DNA of 53,311 nucleotides from CAG-964 sp902789345 (GCA_052117325.1 JBQKJJ010000016.1); one strand, 5' to 3'; shown: positions 26,408 through 35,562, counted from the stretch's first letter. The notes: a model not told the origin generated them from the sequence alone. Translations and numbers: made by a program.

Positions 26408-26758
26408 GAGTGACTAAACCTATAAGCCGAGTTCTGTCTTGAACGACCATCTATCTTGGCAGCCCGTTACCGAAACTGCTCAATGCCACCTCCTAAGACG
26501 CATCGGGCAAATGCATAATGTCTTTCCACGGTGTTGCTCCGAATAGGGTTTACAGGGCCGTTAAGTCTCCTTAACGCCGGTGAGCTCTTACCTCGCCTTT
26601 CCACCCTTACCGGTAAAATACCGGCGGTATATCTCTGTTGCACTTTCCCTAGGGTCACCCCCGGCGGCTGTTAGCCGTTATTCTTGCCCTGTGGAGCCCG
26701 GACTTTCCTCGGGTACAGCCTTTCGGCTTTGTAGCCCGCAGTCGCTCAGTTTACTCAC
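26408..26758 (-). ncRNA. rnpB: RNase P RNA, class A
   Basis: The catalytic RNA that matures tRNA 5' ends. On the minus strand the universal 5' core GAGGAAAGTCCGGGCTCC and the 3' core AGAACTCGGCTTATAG are present, with the ACAGAGA-type internal region and the GGGTAAGGGTGGAAAGGC helix P12 side. The ends GAGTAAAC and GTTTAGTCACTC can pair as P1. The length of about 350 bases fits a bacterial class A RNA. Ends are estimated from P1. It has its own promoter and terminator. Open frames crossing this region are not genes. Confidence 0.93.
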
Positions 26759-26766
26759 TAACGGAT

Positions 26767-26795
26767 ATTCTAATATATAATTAAAAATATGTCAA
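26767..26795 (-). promoter_or_regulatory. Promoter of rnpB
   Basis: On the minus strand a perfect TTGACA (26795-26790) and TAGAAT (26772-26767) are 17 bases apart, placing the start near 26760, at the predicted 5' end of the RNA. Confidence 0.85.
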
Positions 26796-26822
26796 CCCTT
26801 GCCGCTAAAGCCTTGCAGAAAG

Positions 26823-26854
26823 AAACCGCCTTAGGCACTGGCCTAAAGCGGTTT
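26823..26854 (-). terminator. Terminator after the membrane-protein gene
   Basis: AAACCGC and TTAGGC (26823-26836) pair with GCCTAA and GCGGTTT (26841-26854). It follows the minus-strand gene ending at 26870 by 16 bases, with TTTCTTT after the stem. Confidence 0.65.
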
Positions 26855-26869
26855 TGCAATCTAAAATAC

Positions 26870-27520
26870 TTAATCTTCAGAATCAATTCTTCTCATAATT
26901 TCATCAATATGATTCTCAAGGTCTTCATCGGTTATATCATCAACTGATTTTGAAGTATCGCTAATGTCTGTTAAGTCATAAAAATCATCGTCGGATTTCT
27001 CGGCAGTTTCTTCGGAATCGGAAGAGGTATCGTCCTTTGTCATTTCCTGCAGTTTAGCAAGCTCATCATCAGTAAGCTCCTTGCCTTCTCTTTTTTCTTC
27101 CTGAACCGCTCTTACATATTTGTCCATAATAATTCCAATACAAATTGCAGCCAATATCTGAAGTACGTAGAAAATAACCGTCATAGCCGTTTTATTTGGA
27201 ATAAAATTATAATCTACCTGAATCAGTAAAAAGTCTACAAACAGTACCGCTACAACCTTACCCGTAACACCGTACCCAAAGAGCTCACAGCAAATAATTA
27301 TAATAGGTATCAGTAAGAATAAGTCCGGAGCGTGCACAAGCAAAGCTAAAACAATCAGCAAAAGGACAAGCACAACTAAGCCGCCCTTTAAAAAGCTTCG
27401 ATAAAAATCCGGAAGGAATTTTTTAATTAAAAAAGTTGCAGCCACAGCTACCGCCGCAAGCAACATATACATCCATTGTTCCGCAAAAACATTTGCAATT
27501 ACAGCACCCAAACTGTTCAC
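26870..27520 (-). CDS. Membrane protein with acidic tail, unknown function
   Basis: A 216-residue protein that I do not recognise. It has about five hydrophobic segments in the first 135 residues and then a soluble, strongly acidic tail (about 140-216) rich in Asp, Glu and Ser. The tail has repeated DDxxD-like stretches (DDDFYDLTDISD, VDDITDEDLE), suggestive of a flexible cytoplasmic region. The start is probably GTG at 27520, with a GAGG only two bases away, which is tight, so the start is not secure. It stands alone, with its own terminator, between rnpB and an L,D-transpeptidase gene. Confidence 0.65.
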   Translation of the reverse strand: MNSLGAVIANVFAEQWMYMLLAAVAVAATFLIKKFLPDFYRSFLKGGLVVLVLLLIVLALLVHAPDLFLLIPIIIICCELFGYGVTGKVVAVLFVDFLLIQVDYNFIPNKTAMTVIFYVLQILAAICIGIIMDKYVRAVQEEKREGKELTDDELAKLQEMTKDDTSSDSEETAEKSDDDFYDLTDISDTSKSVDDITDEDLENHIDEIMRRIDSED

Positions 27521-27647
27521 ATCCTCAAATAAAATTTACCTGTTGATTATATCACAGTGCAGCATATATTTAAAGTAGTTTTTCAAAATTTAATAATTAC
27601 TTTACAAAGGGCCGACCGTAATTTCTAAAATCAGTCAGCCCATGTAT

Positions 27648-28628
27648 TTAAAATATTAAAATATGCGGATTTTTTGAAGCACTTAGCTTATCCAAATACC
27701 GAAGCATATCATTTTCAGAAACAGCTATACATCCGGCTGTAGGAGCGTTACCGCAGTGCATAAATATTGCAGAGCCTTTTCCTGCAATTATCGGGTTGGT
27801 ATTATAATTAATTGTAAAACCGTATCTGTAGTCATTATAATCAATCATATGCTCGGCACTGTCCCAGTCCTTATTTTGCTCACCCTCAACCTTTTGATTA
27901 TACATTGAAGATTTGGGGTCATCTACCCAATAGGTGTTCTCTGTTATTTTAAAGGCATTAAGCCATGTAGACGGCTGACTATGCGTGTAAAATGCGTCAC
28001 CTATGGAATACAAACCCTTTGGCGTAATTTTATCGCCCTCTGCATTCTTTTCGGCAACTCCGGCTTTTCCCACAAAACCGCCGCATTTTATATCCTCGTC
28101 TTTCCATAGTCCGTCTGAATTGCTAAATAAATAAACATCGGCTTGAGTGCCAAAGGAATCCACAACTACCAGCTGGTTAATTCCCATAGAATAAATTTGT
28201 TCCGCAGTATAGCCACTTTCGGAAATTAATTCGTTAAGCTGAACAGCAGCATCCTCTGTAGGCATTTGCGTAGGTGCTTCTGTAGGCACTGCATTAGGCT
28301 GCGTAGGCGGTGCAGTAGGCTGTGAATGACTGTTATTATTGTTAATGTTATCAATTATTTCAACAGACATTGTAGGCTTTTCTGTGCCCGCTGTTGCGGT
28401 TGCAGTAGGCTTTTGCGTTGCTTGCTGAGAAGGCCTTGTGCCGGTCTGTGATGTAGATACCTCGGTAACTATTTGCGTTGTCACCTCTGTAGGAGCTTCT
28501 GTAATCTTCTTGTTTATCCCGCTGTTGTCGCCGGATACACAAAAAACAACAAGACACAACAGTACCAACACAACAACTATACCAATTATGCTGTATATTT
28601 TAGATAAGTTCTTACCTTTTTTAACCAC
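27648..28628 (-). CDS. Membrane-anchored L,D-transpeptidase-like protein with Thr/Pro-rich linker
   Basis: A 326-residue protein: a single N-terminal helix (about 12-32), a low-complexity Thr/Pro/Gln/Ala linker (about 38-130) suited to cross the cell wall, and a C-terminal YkuD-like domain of the COG3786 kind. The active-site region reads FMHCGNAPTAGCIAVSE, in which His and the Cys of AGCI correspond to the catalytic pair. This variant domain differs from the classical SHGC-type enzyme at 8845. Family activity is peptidoglycan L,D-transpeptidation or carboxypeptidation. The start is GTG at 28628 with AAGGAAGG upstream. Confidence 0.85.
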   Translation of the reverse strand: MVKKGKNLSKIYSIIGIVVVLVLLCLVVFCVSGDNSGINKKITEAPTEVTTQIVTEVSTSQTGTRPSQQATQKPTATATAGTEKPTMSVEIIDNINNNNSHSQPTAPPTQPNAVPTEAPTQMPTEDAAVQLNELISESGYTAEQIYSMGINQLVVVDSFGTQADVYLFSNSDGLWKDEDIKCGGFVGKAGVAEKNAEGDKITPKGLYSIGDAFYTHSQPSTWLNAFKITENTYWVDDPKSSMYNQKVEGEQNKDWDSAEHMIDYNDYRYGFTINYNTNPIIAGKGSAIFMHCGNAPTAGCIAVSENDMLRYLDKLSASKNPHILIF

Positions 28629-28756
28629 TAATGATACACCTTCCTTTCTGTAAGGCTATCTACTGTTATTTTACCATTGGATATATCTTTTTACAACAGT
28701 TTTAAATTTGTTTTTATTAAATTACTGTAAATTATAATTAATTATTTCTTTTTCGG

Positions 28757-28785
28757 TTGAAGATATTTTTATAAAATGATATAAT
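28757..28785 (+). promoter_or_regulatory. Promoter of the GT2-lipoprotein operon
   Basis: TTGAAG (28757-28762) and a perfect TATAAT (28780-28785) are 17 bases apart, 36 bases before the glycosyltransferase start. Confidence 0.75.
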
Positions 28786-28820
28786 TAACTACGAATTTAA
28801 TTTTAATGGAGTAATGAGCA

Positions 28821-29762
28821 ATGATGACACTATATTTGGCGGTTCCTTGTTACAATGAAGAGGCCGTTTTACAGGATACCACAATAAAACTTTTGAAAAA
28901 GTACAAGCAACTTATTACAGAGAAAAAAATATCCGATGAAAGCAGAATAGTTTATATTGATGACGGCTCAAAGGATAAAACATGGGAGATTATCTCTTCC
29001 CTGCACGAAGCAAACCCATATATATTGGGACTAAAGATGAGCCGTAACAGAGGACACCAAAACACACTGTACGGTGGATTAATGACATTAAAAGACCATG
29101 CAGACGCAGTAATTTCTATTGACGCTGACTTGCAAGACGACATTAATGCAATAGATGAAATGGTTGACAAATACTACCAGGGCTGTGATATTGTTTACGG
29201 TGTAAGGAAACAGCGCACAACAGACACATTTTTCAAGAGATTTACAGCTGAAAGCTTCTACAAAATACTTGAAGCTATGGGCGGAGAGGTTATATACAAC
29301 CATGCAGACTTTAGACTGATGAGCAAGCGTGCCCTTGATGCCTTTGCAGAGTTTAAAGAAGTAAACCTGTTTCTGCGTGGTATGGTGCCTATGGTTGGCT
29401 TTAAAAGCGATACTGTTGAGTATGAGCGCCTTGAGCGTACAGCCGGCGAAAGTAAGTATCCCCTTACTAAAATGCTTGCCCTTGCTTGGCAGGGTATCAC
29501 CTCTCTTAGCATTAAGCCAATAAGAATGATTATGTGGCTGGGTATAATTATATTTTTACTGGCACTTATTTTTGGTATTTACACACTTATCACATTCTTC
29601 TGCGGCGCTACAGTATCGGGCTGGGCAAGTATATTTATATCGGTATGGGCTTTAGGCGGCTTACAGCTGTTTGCGATTGGCGTTATAGGAGAATATTTAG
29701 GTAAGGTTTACCTAGAAACAAAGCATAGACCAAGATACATAGTAGACAAATTTCTGCAATAA
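28821..29762 (+). CDS. Family 2 glycosyltransferase, polyprenyl-phosphate sugar type
   Basis: A 313-residue DPM1/GtrB-like enzyme. The nucleotide-sugar site is seen in VPCYNEE, IDDGSKDKT and the metal-binding DADLQDD (about residues 93-99). Two C-terminal helices (about 232-255 and 265-290) and the ending GEYLGKVYLETKHRPRYIV are the standard membrane anchor. Such enzymes attach a hexose to undecaprenyl phosphate for wall-polymer glycosylation. The next gene, a lipoprotein, follows after 25 bases, probably on the same transcript. Which sugar is used cannot be read from sequence. Confidence 0.9.
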   Translation: MMTLYLAVPCYNEEAVLQDTTIKLLKKYKQLITEKKISDESRIVYIDDGSKDKTWEIISSLHEANPYILGLKMSRNRGHQNTLYGGLMTLKDHADAVISIDADLQDDINAIDEMVDKYYQGCDIVYGVRKQRTTDTFFKRFTAESFYKILEAMGGEVIYNHADFRLMSKRALDAFAEFKEVNLFLRGMVPMVGFKSDTVEYERLERTAGESKYPLTKMLALAWQGITSLSIKPIRMIMWLGIIIFLLALIFGIYTLITFFCGATVSGWASIFISVWALGGLQLFAIGVIGEYLGKVYLETKHRPRYIVDKFLQ

Positions 29763-29787
29763 TCTATAATATTAAGGAATAAATAAT

Positions 29788-30288
29788 ATGAAAAAATTAT
29801 TATCAATACTTACGATAGCTGTAGTTGTAGTATGCACCATTTTTGTAACAGGCTGTGACAGCAGCAGTTCATTAGGTGGGGATTACTATACGCCAAATCT
29901 TAACTACAAGGGTATGGACTTTAAATGCTATTCCGACGGTGACAAGCTTACTATAGTTAGAAACAATATGGTTTACACAGACTTCTCTAAGTTTGTTATG
30001 GAAGATTTAAACTCTAAGGGTAATAAAATTACCTCTATTGATGTTGAGGAATCTGAAGCTGATGTTTATCATGATAATCAAACTGTTGCCGTTCTAAAAT
30101 GTGACATTAAGTCTGAAAGCGGCGATATAAAATCAGGCGAGTATTATATTTCTGCCTATTTCACATACAATATGGAAGACCAAACCGATGTAAAAATGTA
30201 CCTTATAAATTACTGCTTTAGCAAAGATTACGATGTTGACACTTCGCTGTTTGACGACTGCTACAATAAAATTAAGGACAAATTGTAA
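29788..30288 (+). CDS. Lipoprotein of unknown function
   Basis: A 166-residue protein with a type II signal sequence (residues 1-22) ending in the lipobox FVTGC at Cys23. The mature part has no domain I recognise; it is moderately acidic and alternates beta-like stretches (DKLTIVRNNMVYTDF, SGEYYISAYFTYN). AAGGAA lies before the ATG. It follows the glycosyltransferase gene and is closed by the terminator at 30321-30354. Confidence 0.75.
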   Translation: MKKLLSILTIAVVVVCTIFVTGCDSSSSLGGDYYTPNLNYKGMDFKCYSDGDKLTIVRNNMVYTDFSKFVMEDLNSKGNKITSIDVEESEADVYHDNQTVAVLKCDIKSESGDIKSGEYYISAYFTYNMEDQTDVKMYLINYCFSKDYDVDTSLFDDCYNKIKDKL

Positions 30289-30320
30289 TTTTTACGTGAA
30301 TAAATTCAAACAAACTATGC

Positions 30321-30354
30321 GATAACCGTTAATTTACTTAACGGTTATCTTTTT
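30321..30354 (+). terminator. Terminator between the lipoprotein and helicase genes
   Basis: GATAACCGTTAA (30321-30332) and TTAACGGTTATC (30338-30349) form a perfect 12-bp stem with a 5-base loop and five T. The helicase ribosome site (AAAGGA) begins about four bases later, leaving no room for a promoter between them. Confidence 0.85.
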
Positions 30355-30369
30355 GTGAAAGGAATAAAA

Positions 30370-32763
30370 ATGGATTATACTAAGCTGACAAAATTGAGAA
30401 ACAAGCTAATGGAAAATGAATTTTCAAGAATGAATAATATGCAGCAGGAAGCTGTGTTTACCACAAAGGGACCTGTGCTTATTCTTGCAGGTGCAGGAAG
30501 CGGAAAAACCACTGTTTTGGTAAACAGAATTGCAAATCTTGTTAGCTGGGGCAACGCATATAACAGCAGTTATTTCAAAGAGGAGCTTTCGGATGATGAA
30601 ATTGCTTTAATTGAAGATGCCGCTTATAACAAAACCGAAGTACCACTTGAAATAAAGAAAAAGCTTTTTGTAAATCCGGCAAAGCCTTGGCAAATTTTAG
30701 CTATTACCTTTACAAACAAGGCGGCAGGAGAATTAAAAGAAAGAATTATTGCACGAGTACCCGAAGCTACCGACATATGGGCCTCTACCTTTCACTCAAG
30801 CTGTGCAAGAATTTTAAGAAGATACGGCGACAGGCTGGGCTATACCAACAAATTTACTGTGTATGATACAGACGATCAACGCAGACAGATGAAAGAAATA
30901 TTAAAGTCAATGAATGTTGACGAAAAGATACTGCCTCACCGCAGCGTACTTACAGAAATTTCAAGAGCTAAGGATAAACTTCAAAGTCCCGAGGATTTTG
31001 CAAAGGAAACCTTTAACGACAGCAGAAGAATAACTATAGCAAAGGCTTATGCCGTATATGCAGAGCGATTAAAAAGTTCTGACGCAATGGACTTTGACGA
31101 CCTTATTTACAATACCGTAAAGCTGTTTCAGGAAAACAATGATGTACTTGAGTATTATCAAAATTTGTTTAAATACATAATGGTTGACGAGTACCAAGAT
31201 ACAAATATGGCACAATACAGACTTATAAGTATGCTTGCCGAAAAGAACAGAAATATATGTGTAGTTGGTGATGACGACCAAAGTATTTATAAATTCCGTG
31301 GTGCAACTATTGAGAATATTCTAAGCTTTGAAGAAAATTATCCTGACGGTAAGGTAATCCGACTGGAACAAAACTACAGGTCTACACAAACAATTCTTGA
31401 TGCCGCTAACGGTGTTATTGCCCACAATGAGGAGCGAAAAGGCAAAACTTTGTGGACTGACAACCCAAAGGGAGATAAAATTGTAGTACATACAGCTGCT
31501 TCCGAAAGAGATGAGGCAAAATATATTACTGACATTATTTTGGACGAGGTTGAAAAAGGACGAAAATTTTCTGATTTTGCCGTACTGTACAGAACAAACG
31601 CACAGTCAAATATTATAGAACAAAATATGGCAAGGGGCGGTATACCACACAGATTAATCGGCGGCCACCGCTTCTATGACAGAGAAGAAATAAAGGATAT
31701 GACCTCCTATTTACAGGTTGTAAGCAACCCGTCTGATAACATCAGACTTCGCCGTATTATTAACAAGCCAAAGCGTGCCATAGGCCCTACCACTGTTGAC
31801 AAGGCAAGTGAAATTGCAGCCGTTACCGGAGAAAGCCTATACTATGTTATTAGTCATGCCGACCAGTATGAGCCGTTAAAAAGGGCTGTTCCAAAGCTGC
31901 AGGAATTTACAAAGCTAATTGAGGGATTAATTGAATACTCTGAGGATGAAGATACAACAATTTGCCAGCTGTACAACGAAATACTTGAAAGAACAGATTA
32001 CATAGAGTGCCTGAAAAAAGAAAAAGATGACAGCGAAAGCCGTATAGAAAACATTAACGAGCTTATGACCAACATTAAGAACTACGAGGATGACAACCCG
32101 GAGGACGCGTCACTTTCAGGCTTTTTAGAGGACATTGCCTTACTATCGGACATTGATAATTACGATTCTGACGCTGACAGCGTTGTTCTTATGACACTGC
32201 ACTCTGCTAAAGGACTTGAATTCCCCGTTGTATTCATTCCGGGTGCAGAGGAGGGAATTTTCCCGGGTATGCAGTCTATTACTAATCCTAATGAATTACA
32301 GGAAGAGCGCAGGCTTGCATATGTGGGAATTACACGAGCAAAGGAAAAGCTGTATATCATACACGCACAAGAGCGTATGCTTTATGGCTCCACAAGCCGC
32401 AATATGCTGTCCAGATTTGTTAATGAAATTCCGAAAGAGCTTGCCGAGGTAACATCGTCGGTAGTAAAAACAAGCTTTACCTCCCCTACCTCTTACTCCT
32501 CAAAGAGCGGTGCTAACAGTGGATTTCTTAACAGTACTTTTGCAAAAGCAAACAGCTTTGCAAACAAAACCTACCAATCACCTGCCACACCTAAAAAATC
32601 AGCAAGCTATAAAGCAGGCGATCAGGTTATGCACAAGGCATTCGGCAAGGGAATGGTAGTATCTGCTACACCAATGGCAAACGACACTATGCTTGAAATT
32701 GCATTTGACAAAGTTGGTACCAAAAAGCTTATGGCAAACTTTGCAAAGCTAGAAAAGATATAG
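30370..32763 (+). CDS. pcrA: UvrD/PcrA-type DNA helicase
   Basis: A 797-residue superfamily 1 helicase for repair and clearance of replication blocks. Motif I is AGAGSGKT (residues 40-47), motif Ia AITFTNKAAGELKER, motif II VDEYQDTN, motif III GDDDQSIYKFRGA, motif IV LEQNYRST, motif V TLHSAKGLEFPVVF and motif VI RRLAYVGITRAKEKLY. Compared with the usual PcrA it has about 45 extra residues between motifs I and Ia (around 60-104). The last 50 residues form the Tudor-like KPCxFG-type domain (GDQVMHKAFGKGMVV). The start is ATG at 30370, ten bases after AAAGGA. It is followed closely by queA. Confidence 0.94.
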   Translation: MDYTKLTKLRNKLMENEFSRMNNMQQEAVFTTKGPVLILAGAGSGKTTVLVNRIANLVSWGNAYNSSYFKEELSDDEIALIEDAAYNKTEVPLEIKKKLFVNPAKPWQILAITFTNKAAGELKERIIARVPEATDIWASTFHSSCARILRRYGDRLGYTNKFTVYDTDDQRRQMKEILKSMNVDEKILPHRSVLTEISRAKDKLQSPEDFAKETFNDSRRITIAKAYAVYAERLKSSDAMDFDDLIYNTVKLFQENNDVLEYYQNLFKYIMVDEYQDTNMAQYRLISMLAEKNRNICVVGDDDQSIYKFRGATIENILSFEENYPDGKVIRLEQNYRSTQTILDAANGVIAHNEERKGKTLWTDNPKGDKIVVHTAASERDEAKYITDIILDEVEKGRKFSDFAVLYRTNAQSNIIEQNMARGGIPHRLIGGHRFYDREEIKDMTSYLQVVSNPSDNIRLRRIINKPKRAIGPTTVDKASEIAAVTGESLYYVISHADQYEPLKRAVPKLQEFTKLIEGLIEYSEDEDTTICQLYNEILERTDYIECLKKEKDDSESRIENINELMTNIKNYEDDNPEDASLSGFLEDIALLSDIDNYDSDADSVVLMTLHSAKGLEFPVVFIPGAEEGIFPGMQSITNPNELQEERRLAYVGITRAKEKLYIIHAQERMLYGSTSRNMLSRFVNEIPKELAEVTSSVVKTSFTSPTSYSSKSGANSGFLNSTFAKANSFANKTYQSPATPKKSASYKAGDQVMHKAFGKGMVVSATPMANDTMLEIAFDKVGTKKLMANFAKLEKI

Positions 32764-32786
32764 GCAAACAAAAGGAACGATGATAT

Positions 32787-33809
32787 ATGAAAACCAGTGA
32801 TTTTTATTATGATTTACCACAGGAGCTTATTGCACAAACCCCTGTAGAGCCACGAGATTCTTCCAGACTAATGGTTGTTAACCGCAAAAACAATACCATA
32901 GAACATAAGCACTTTTATGATATTATAGACAGTTTAAATCCCGGCGATTGCCTTATAGCCAATGATTCAAGGGTTTTGCCGGCCAGAATATACGGCACAC
33001 GCTCAACAGGTGCAAGGGTTGAATTTTTGCTGTTGAAGCAGGTTCGCAATAATGTTTGGGAATGTCTTGCAAAGCCCGGCAAAAAAGCTCGTGAGGGTGC
33101 GGAATTTACCTTTGGCGATATAATGAGTTGTAAGGTGCTTGAGGTACTTGAAGACGGCAACCGTATTGTTGAATTTTATTGTAAGGATAATTTCTATACT
33201 GCCCTTGAAAAAGTAGGACAAATGCCTTTGCCGCCATATATAACCGAAAAGCTTGAAGACCAGGAGCGTTACCAAACCGTTTACAGCAAGGAACTAGGCT
33301 CGGCCGCCGCACCTACAGCAGGACTGCACTTTACCCCTGAGCTTATGAAACGCATTGAAGAAAAAGGCGTAAAAATTGGCTATGTTACACTGCATGTAGG
33401 CTTAGGAACATTCCGTCCTGTAAAGGTAGAAGATGTTACAAAGCACAAAATGCATTCGGAGCATTACGAGGTACCGCAGGAAACAGCAAACCTCATAAAA
33501 GAAACTAAGCGCAATGGCGGCAGAGTTATTGCTGTAGGTACAACCAGCTGTCGTACCTTGGAGTCGGTTGCCACCGAACATAACGGCGAGGTTGTTGCCT
33601 GCGAGGGCTTTACCGATATTTTTATTTATCCGGGTTACAAGTTCAAGGTGCTTGACGGGCTTATAACAAACTTTCACCTGCCGGAAAGCACACTAATAAT
33701 GCTTGTATCTGCTTTTGCCGACTACGACACAATTATGAACGCATATAAAACAGCGGTTAAAGAAAAATATAGGTTTTTCTCCTTTGGAGACGCCATGCTT
33801 ATAGAATAA
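32787..33809 (+). CDS. queA: S-adenosylmethionine:tRNA ribosyltransferase-isomerase
   Basis: QueA transfers the ribosyl part of SAM to preQ1 in tRNA, the next-to-last step of queuosine formation. The start motif DFYYDLPQELIAQTPVEPRDSSRL, the block NDSRVLPARIYG and the late HVGLGTFRPV...HKMHSE and TTSCRTLES are family hallmarks. The 340-residue length is normal. It is followed by tgt, which adds preQ1 to the tRNA first; the pair is in the usual order. AGGA precedes the ATG. Confidence 0.97.
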   Translation: MKTSDFYYDLPQELIAQTPVEPRDSSRLMVVNRKNNTIEHKHFYDIIDSLNPGDCLIANDSRVLPARIYGTRSTGARVEFLLLKQVRNNVWECLAKPGKKAREGAEFTFGDIMSCKVLEVLEDGNRIVEFYCKDNFYTALEKVGQMPLPPYITEKLEDQERYQTVYSKELGSAAAPTAGLHFTPELMKRIEEKGVKIGYVTLHVGLGTFRPVKVEDVTKHKMHSEHYEVPQETANLIKETKRNGGRVIAVGTTSCRTLESVATEHNGEVVACEGFTDIFIYPGYKFKVLDGLITNFHLPESTLIMLVSAFADYDTIMNAYKTAVKEKYRFFSFGDAMLIE

Positions 33810-33836
33810 AATAACAAATTTAAGAAAGGATTTCTT

Positions 33837-34967
33837 ATGTTTAAGGTAATAAAAAAAGAGGGTTATGCCAGACGAGGAGAGCTTAAAACCGTTCATGGTA
33901 CTGTGCAAACACCTGTATTTATGAACGTTGCCACCTGCGGTGCAATTAAAGGCGCTGTAAGTGCGCTAGACCTAAAGGATATAAAATGCCAAATACAGCT
34001 GTGCAACACCTATCACCTGCATTTAAGGCCGGGAGATGAGGTTGTAAAGCAATTAGGGGGACTGCATAAATTTACACGCTGGGACGGTCCAATATTAACC
34101 GACAGCGGCGGTTTTCAGGTATTTTCACTGGCTAAACTAAGAAACATAAAAGAAGAGGGCGTATACTTTTCTTCACATATTGACGGACACAAAATTTTTA
34201 TGGGACCTGAAGAAAGTATGAGAATACAGTCAAACCTTGGCTCTACCATAGCTATGGCATTTGACGAATGTATGGAAAATCCGGCGGAATATAACTATGC
34301 TAAAAATTCTACTGCTCGTACAGCACGCTGGCTGAAACGCTGTAAGGCCGAGATGGACAGACTTAACAGCTTAGAAACCACAATAAATAAACAGCAAATG
34401 CTGTTTGGTATTAATCAGGGTGCAACATATGATGACCTTAGAATTGAGCATATGAAGGAAATAAGAGAGCTTGATTTGGACGGCTACGCAATAGGCGGAC
34501 TTGCTGTAGGAGAGCCTGCCGAGGTTATGTATCATATTATAGAGCGGGTACAAGAGTATATGCCGCAGGACAAGCCGAGATACCTAATGGGTGTTGGTAC
34601 CCCTGAAAACATACTGGAGGCTGTATACCGTGGTGTAGATATGTTTGACTGCGTTATGCCAAGCCGAAATGCAAGGCACGCACACCTGTTTACTTGGCAG
34701 GGCATACGAAATATTTTTAATGCAAAATATACTCTGGATACCTCCCCTATTGACGAAGAATGTGACTGCCCTGTTTGTCAGCACTTTGACAGAGCATATT
34801 TAAGGCACTTGTTTAAAAGCGGCGAAATGCTTGGTATGCGCTTGGCAGTTATGCACAATATTTACTTCTATAACAATCTTATGGAAAGAATAAGAAAAGA
34901 ATTGGACAACGGCACATTTAATGAATTCTATTTAAAATATAAGGACATACTCGGAAAAAGAATTTAA
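33837..34967 (+). CDS. tgt: Queuine/preQ1 tRNA-guanine transglycosylase
   Basis: A 376-residue enzyme that exchanges G34 of GUN tRNAs for preQ1. Catalytic residues are seen in LTDSGGFQVFSL (first Asp) and FDCVMPSRNARHAHLFTW (nucleophile Asp region). The zinc site is CDCPVCQH with the later His. AGAAAGGA precedes the ATG, 27 bases after queA. In many clostridia the next genes are yajC and secDF; here yajC follows after an intervening promoter. Confidence 0.97.
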   Translation: MFKVIKKEGYARRGELKTVHGTVQTPVFMNVATCGAIKGAVSALDLKDIKCQIQLCNTYHLHLRPGDEVVKQLGGLHKFTRWDGPILTDSGGFQVFSLAKLRNIKEEGVYFSSHIDGHKIFMGPEESMRIQSNLGSTIAMAFDECMENPAEYNYAKNSTARTARWLKRCKAEMDRLNSLETTINKQQMLFGINQGATYDDLRIEHMKEIRELDLDGYAIGGLAVGEPAEVMYHIIERVQEYMPQDKPRYLMGVGTPENILEAVYRGVDMFDCVMPSRNARHAHLFTWQGIRNIFNAKYTLDTSPIDEECDCPVCQHFDRAYLRHLFKSGEMLGMRLAVMHNIYFYNNLMERIRKELDNGTFNEFYLKYKDILGKRI

Positions 34968-34980
34968 TTAATAATTTTAC

Positions 34981-35008
34981 TTGATTAGATTGAATTTTAT
35001 GGTATAAT
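34981..35008 (+). promoter_or_regulatory. Promoter of yajC
   Basis: TTGATT (34981-34986) and a perfect TATAAT (35003-35008) are separated by 16 bases, just past the tgt stop codon. It gives yajC a transcript of its own. Confidence 0.7.
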
Positions 35009-35048
35009 TAGCTTGTTGTATTGAAATTGAAAGGAATGACTTAACTAA

Positions 35049-35477
35049 ATGAAAAAAGCAATTATTGCAGCATTAGGATTAGCTGCTACATTAGGACTAT
35101 CATCTTGTTCAACAGCATCCTCCGGCGGATCAGGCGGAACAACAAACTTTACACAATTGTTGCCAATGATAGCCATATACATTTTGCTGTTTGCTGCTCT
35201 TTACTTCTTTATGATTAGACCAAACTCAAAGAAGAAAAAACAAGAGGAACAGCTTAGAAACAGCCTTGAAATTGGTGACGAGCTAATTACTATAGGCGGT
35301 ATTACAGGCAGAGTTGTAAGCATTAAGGATGATGAATCCTTTATATTGGAAACAGGTCCGGATAGAACAAAAATCCAGTTCCAAAAGTGGGCTATTTCAA
35401 CTATTACAACTGAAAAAGAGCTGCCAACTACAGACAAAAAGAAGAAAAAAGACAAGGAAAAAGCTGACGAAAAGTAA
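35049..35477 (+). CDS. yajC: Preprotein translocase subunit YajC with lipobox-like N-terminus
   Basis: A 142-residue protein. Residues 1-19 look like a lipoprotein signal (IIAALGLAATLGLSSC, Cys20). After a Ser/Gly-rich stretch comes the YajC membrane helix (about 39-58) with FFMIRPNSKKKKQEE and the conserved soluble block GDELITIGGITGRVVSIKDD. A Lys-rich tail ends the protein. YajC accompanies SecDF in protein export. The lipobox-like segment before the normal helix is unusual. secD/secF do not follow; a terminator closes the unit. AAGGA is 13 bases from the ATG, rather far. Confidence 0.9.
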   Translation: MKKAIIAALGLAATLGLSSCSTASSGGSGGTTNFTQLLPMIAIYILLFAALYFFMIRPNSKKKKQEEQLRNSLEIGDELITIGGITGRVVSIKDDESFILETGPDRTKIQFQKWAISTITTEKELPTTDKKKKKDKEKADEK

Positions 35478-35499
35478 TTTTTTCTACTTAGCCACACTA

Positions 35500-35527
35500 A
35501 AGCGCTGCATTTAATGCAGTGCTTTTT
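35500..35527 (+). terminator. Terminator after yajC
   Basis: AAGCGCTGCAT pairs with ATGCAGTGCTT with one G-T position, followed by six T. It lies 23 bases after the yajC stop codon. Confidence 0.8.
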
Positions 35528-35562
35528 TATGTCCTAAATTACAATAATTATTATAAATCACA

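Noticed and set aside
26460..26780. Open frames on both strands inside 26460-26780
   Set aside because: They cross the conserved core of RNase P RNA, have no ribosome sites and no recognisable product.
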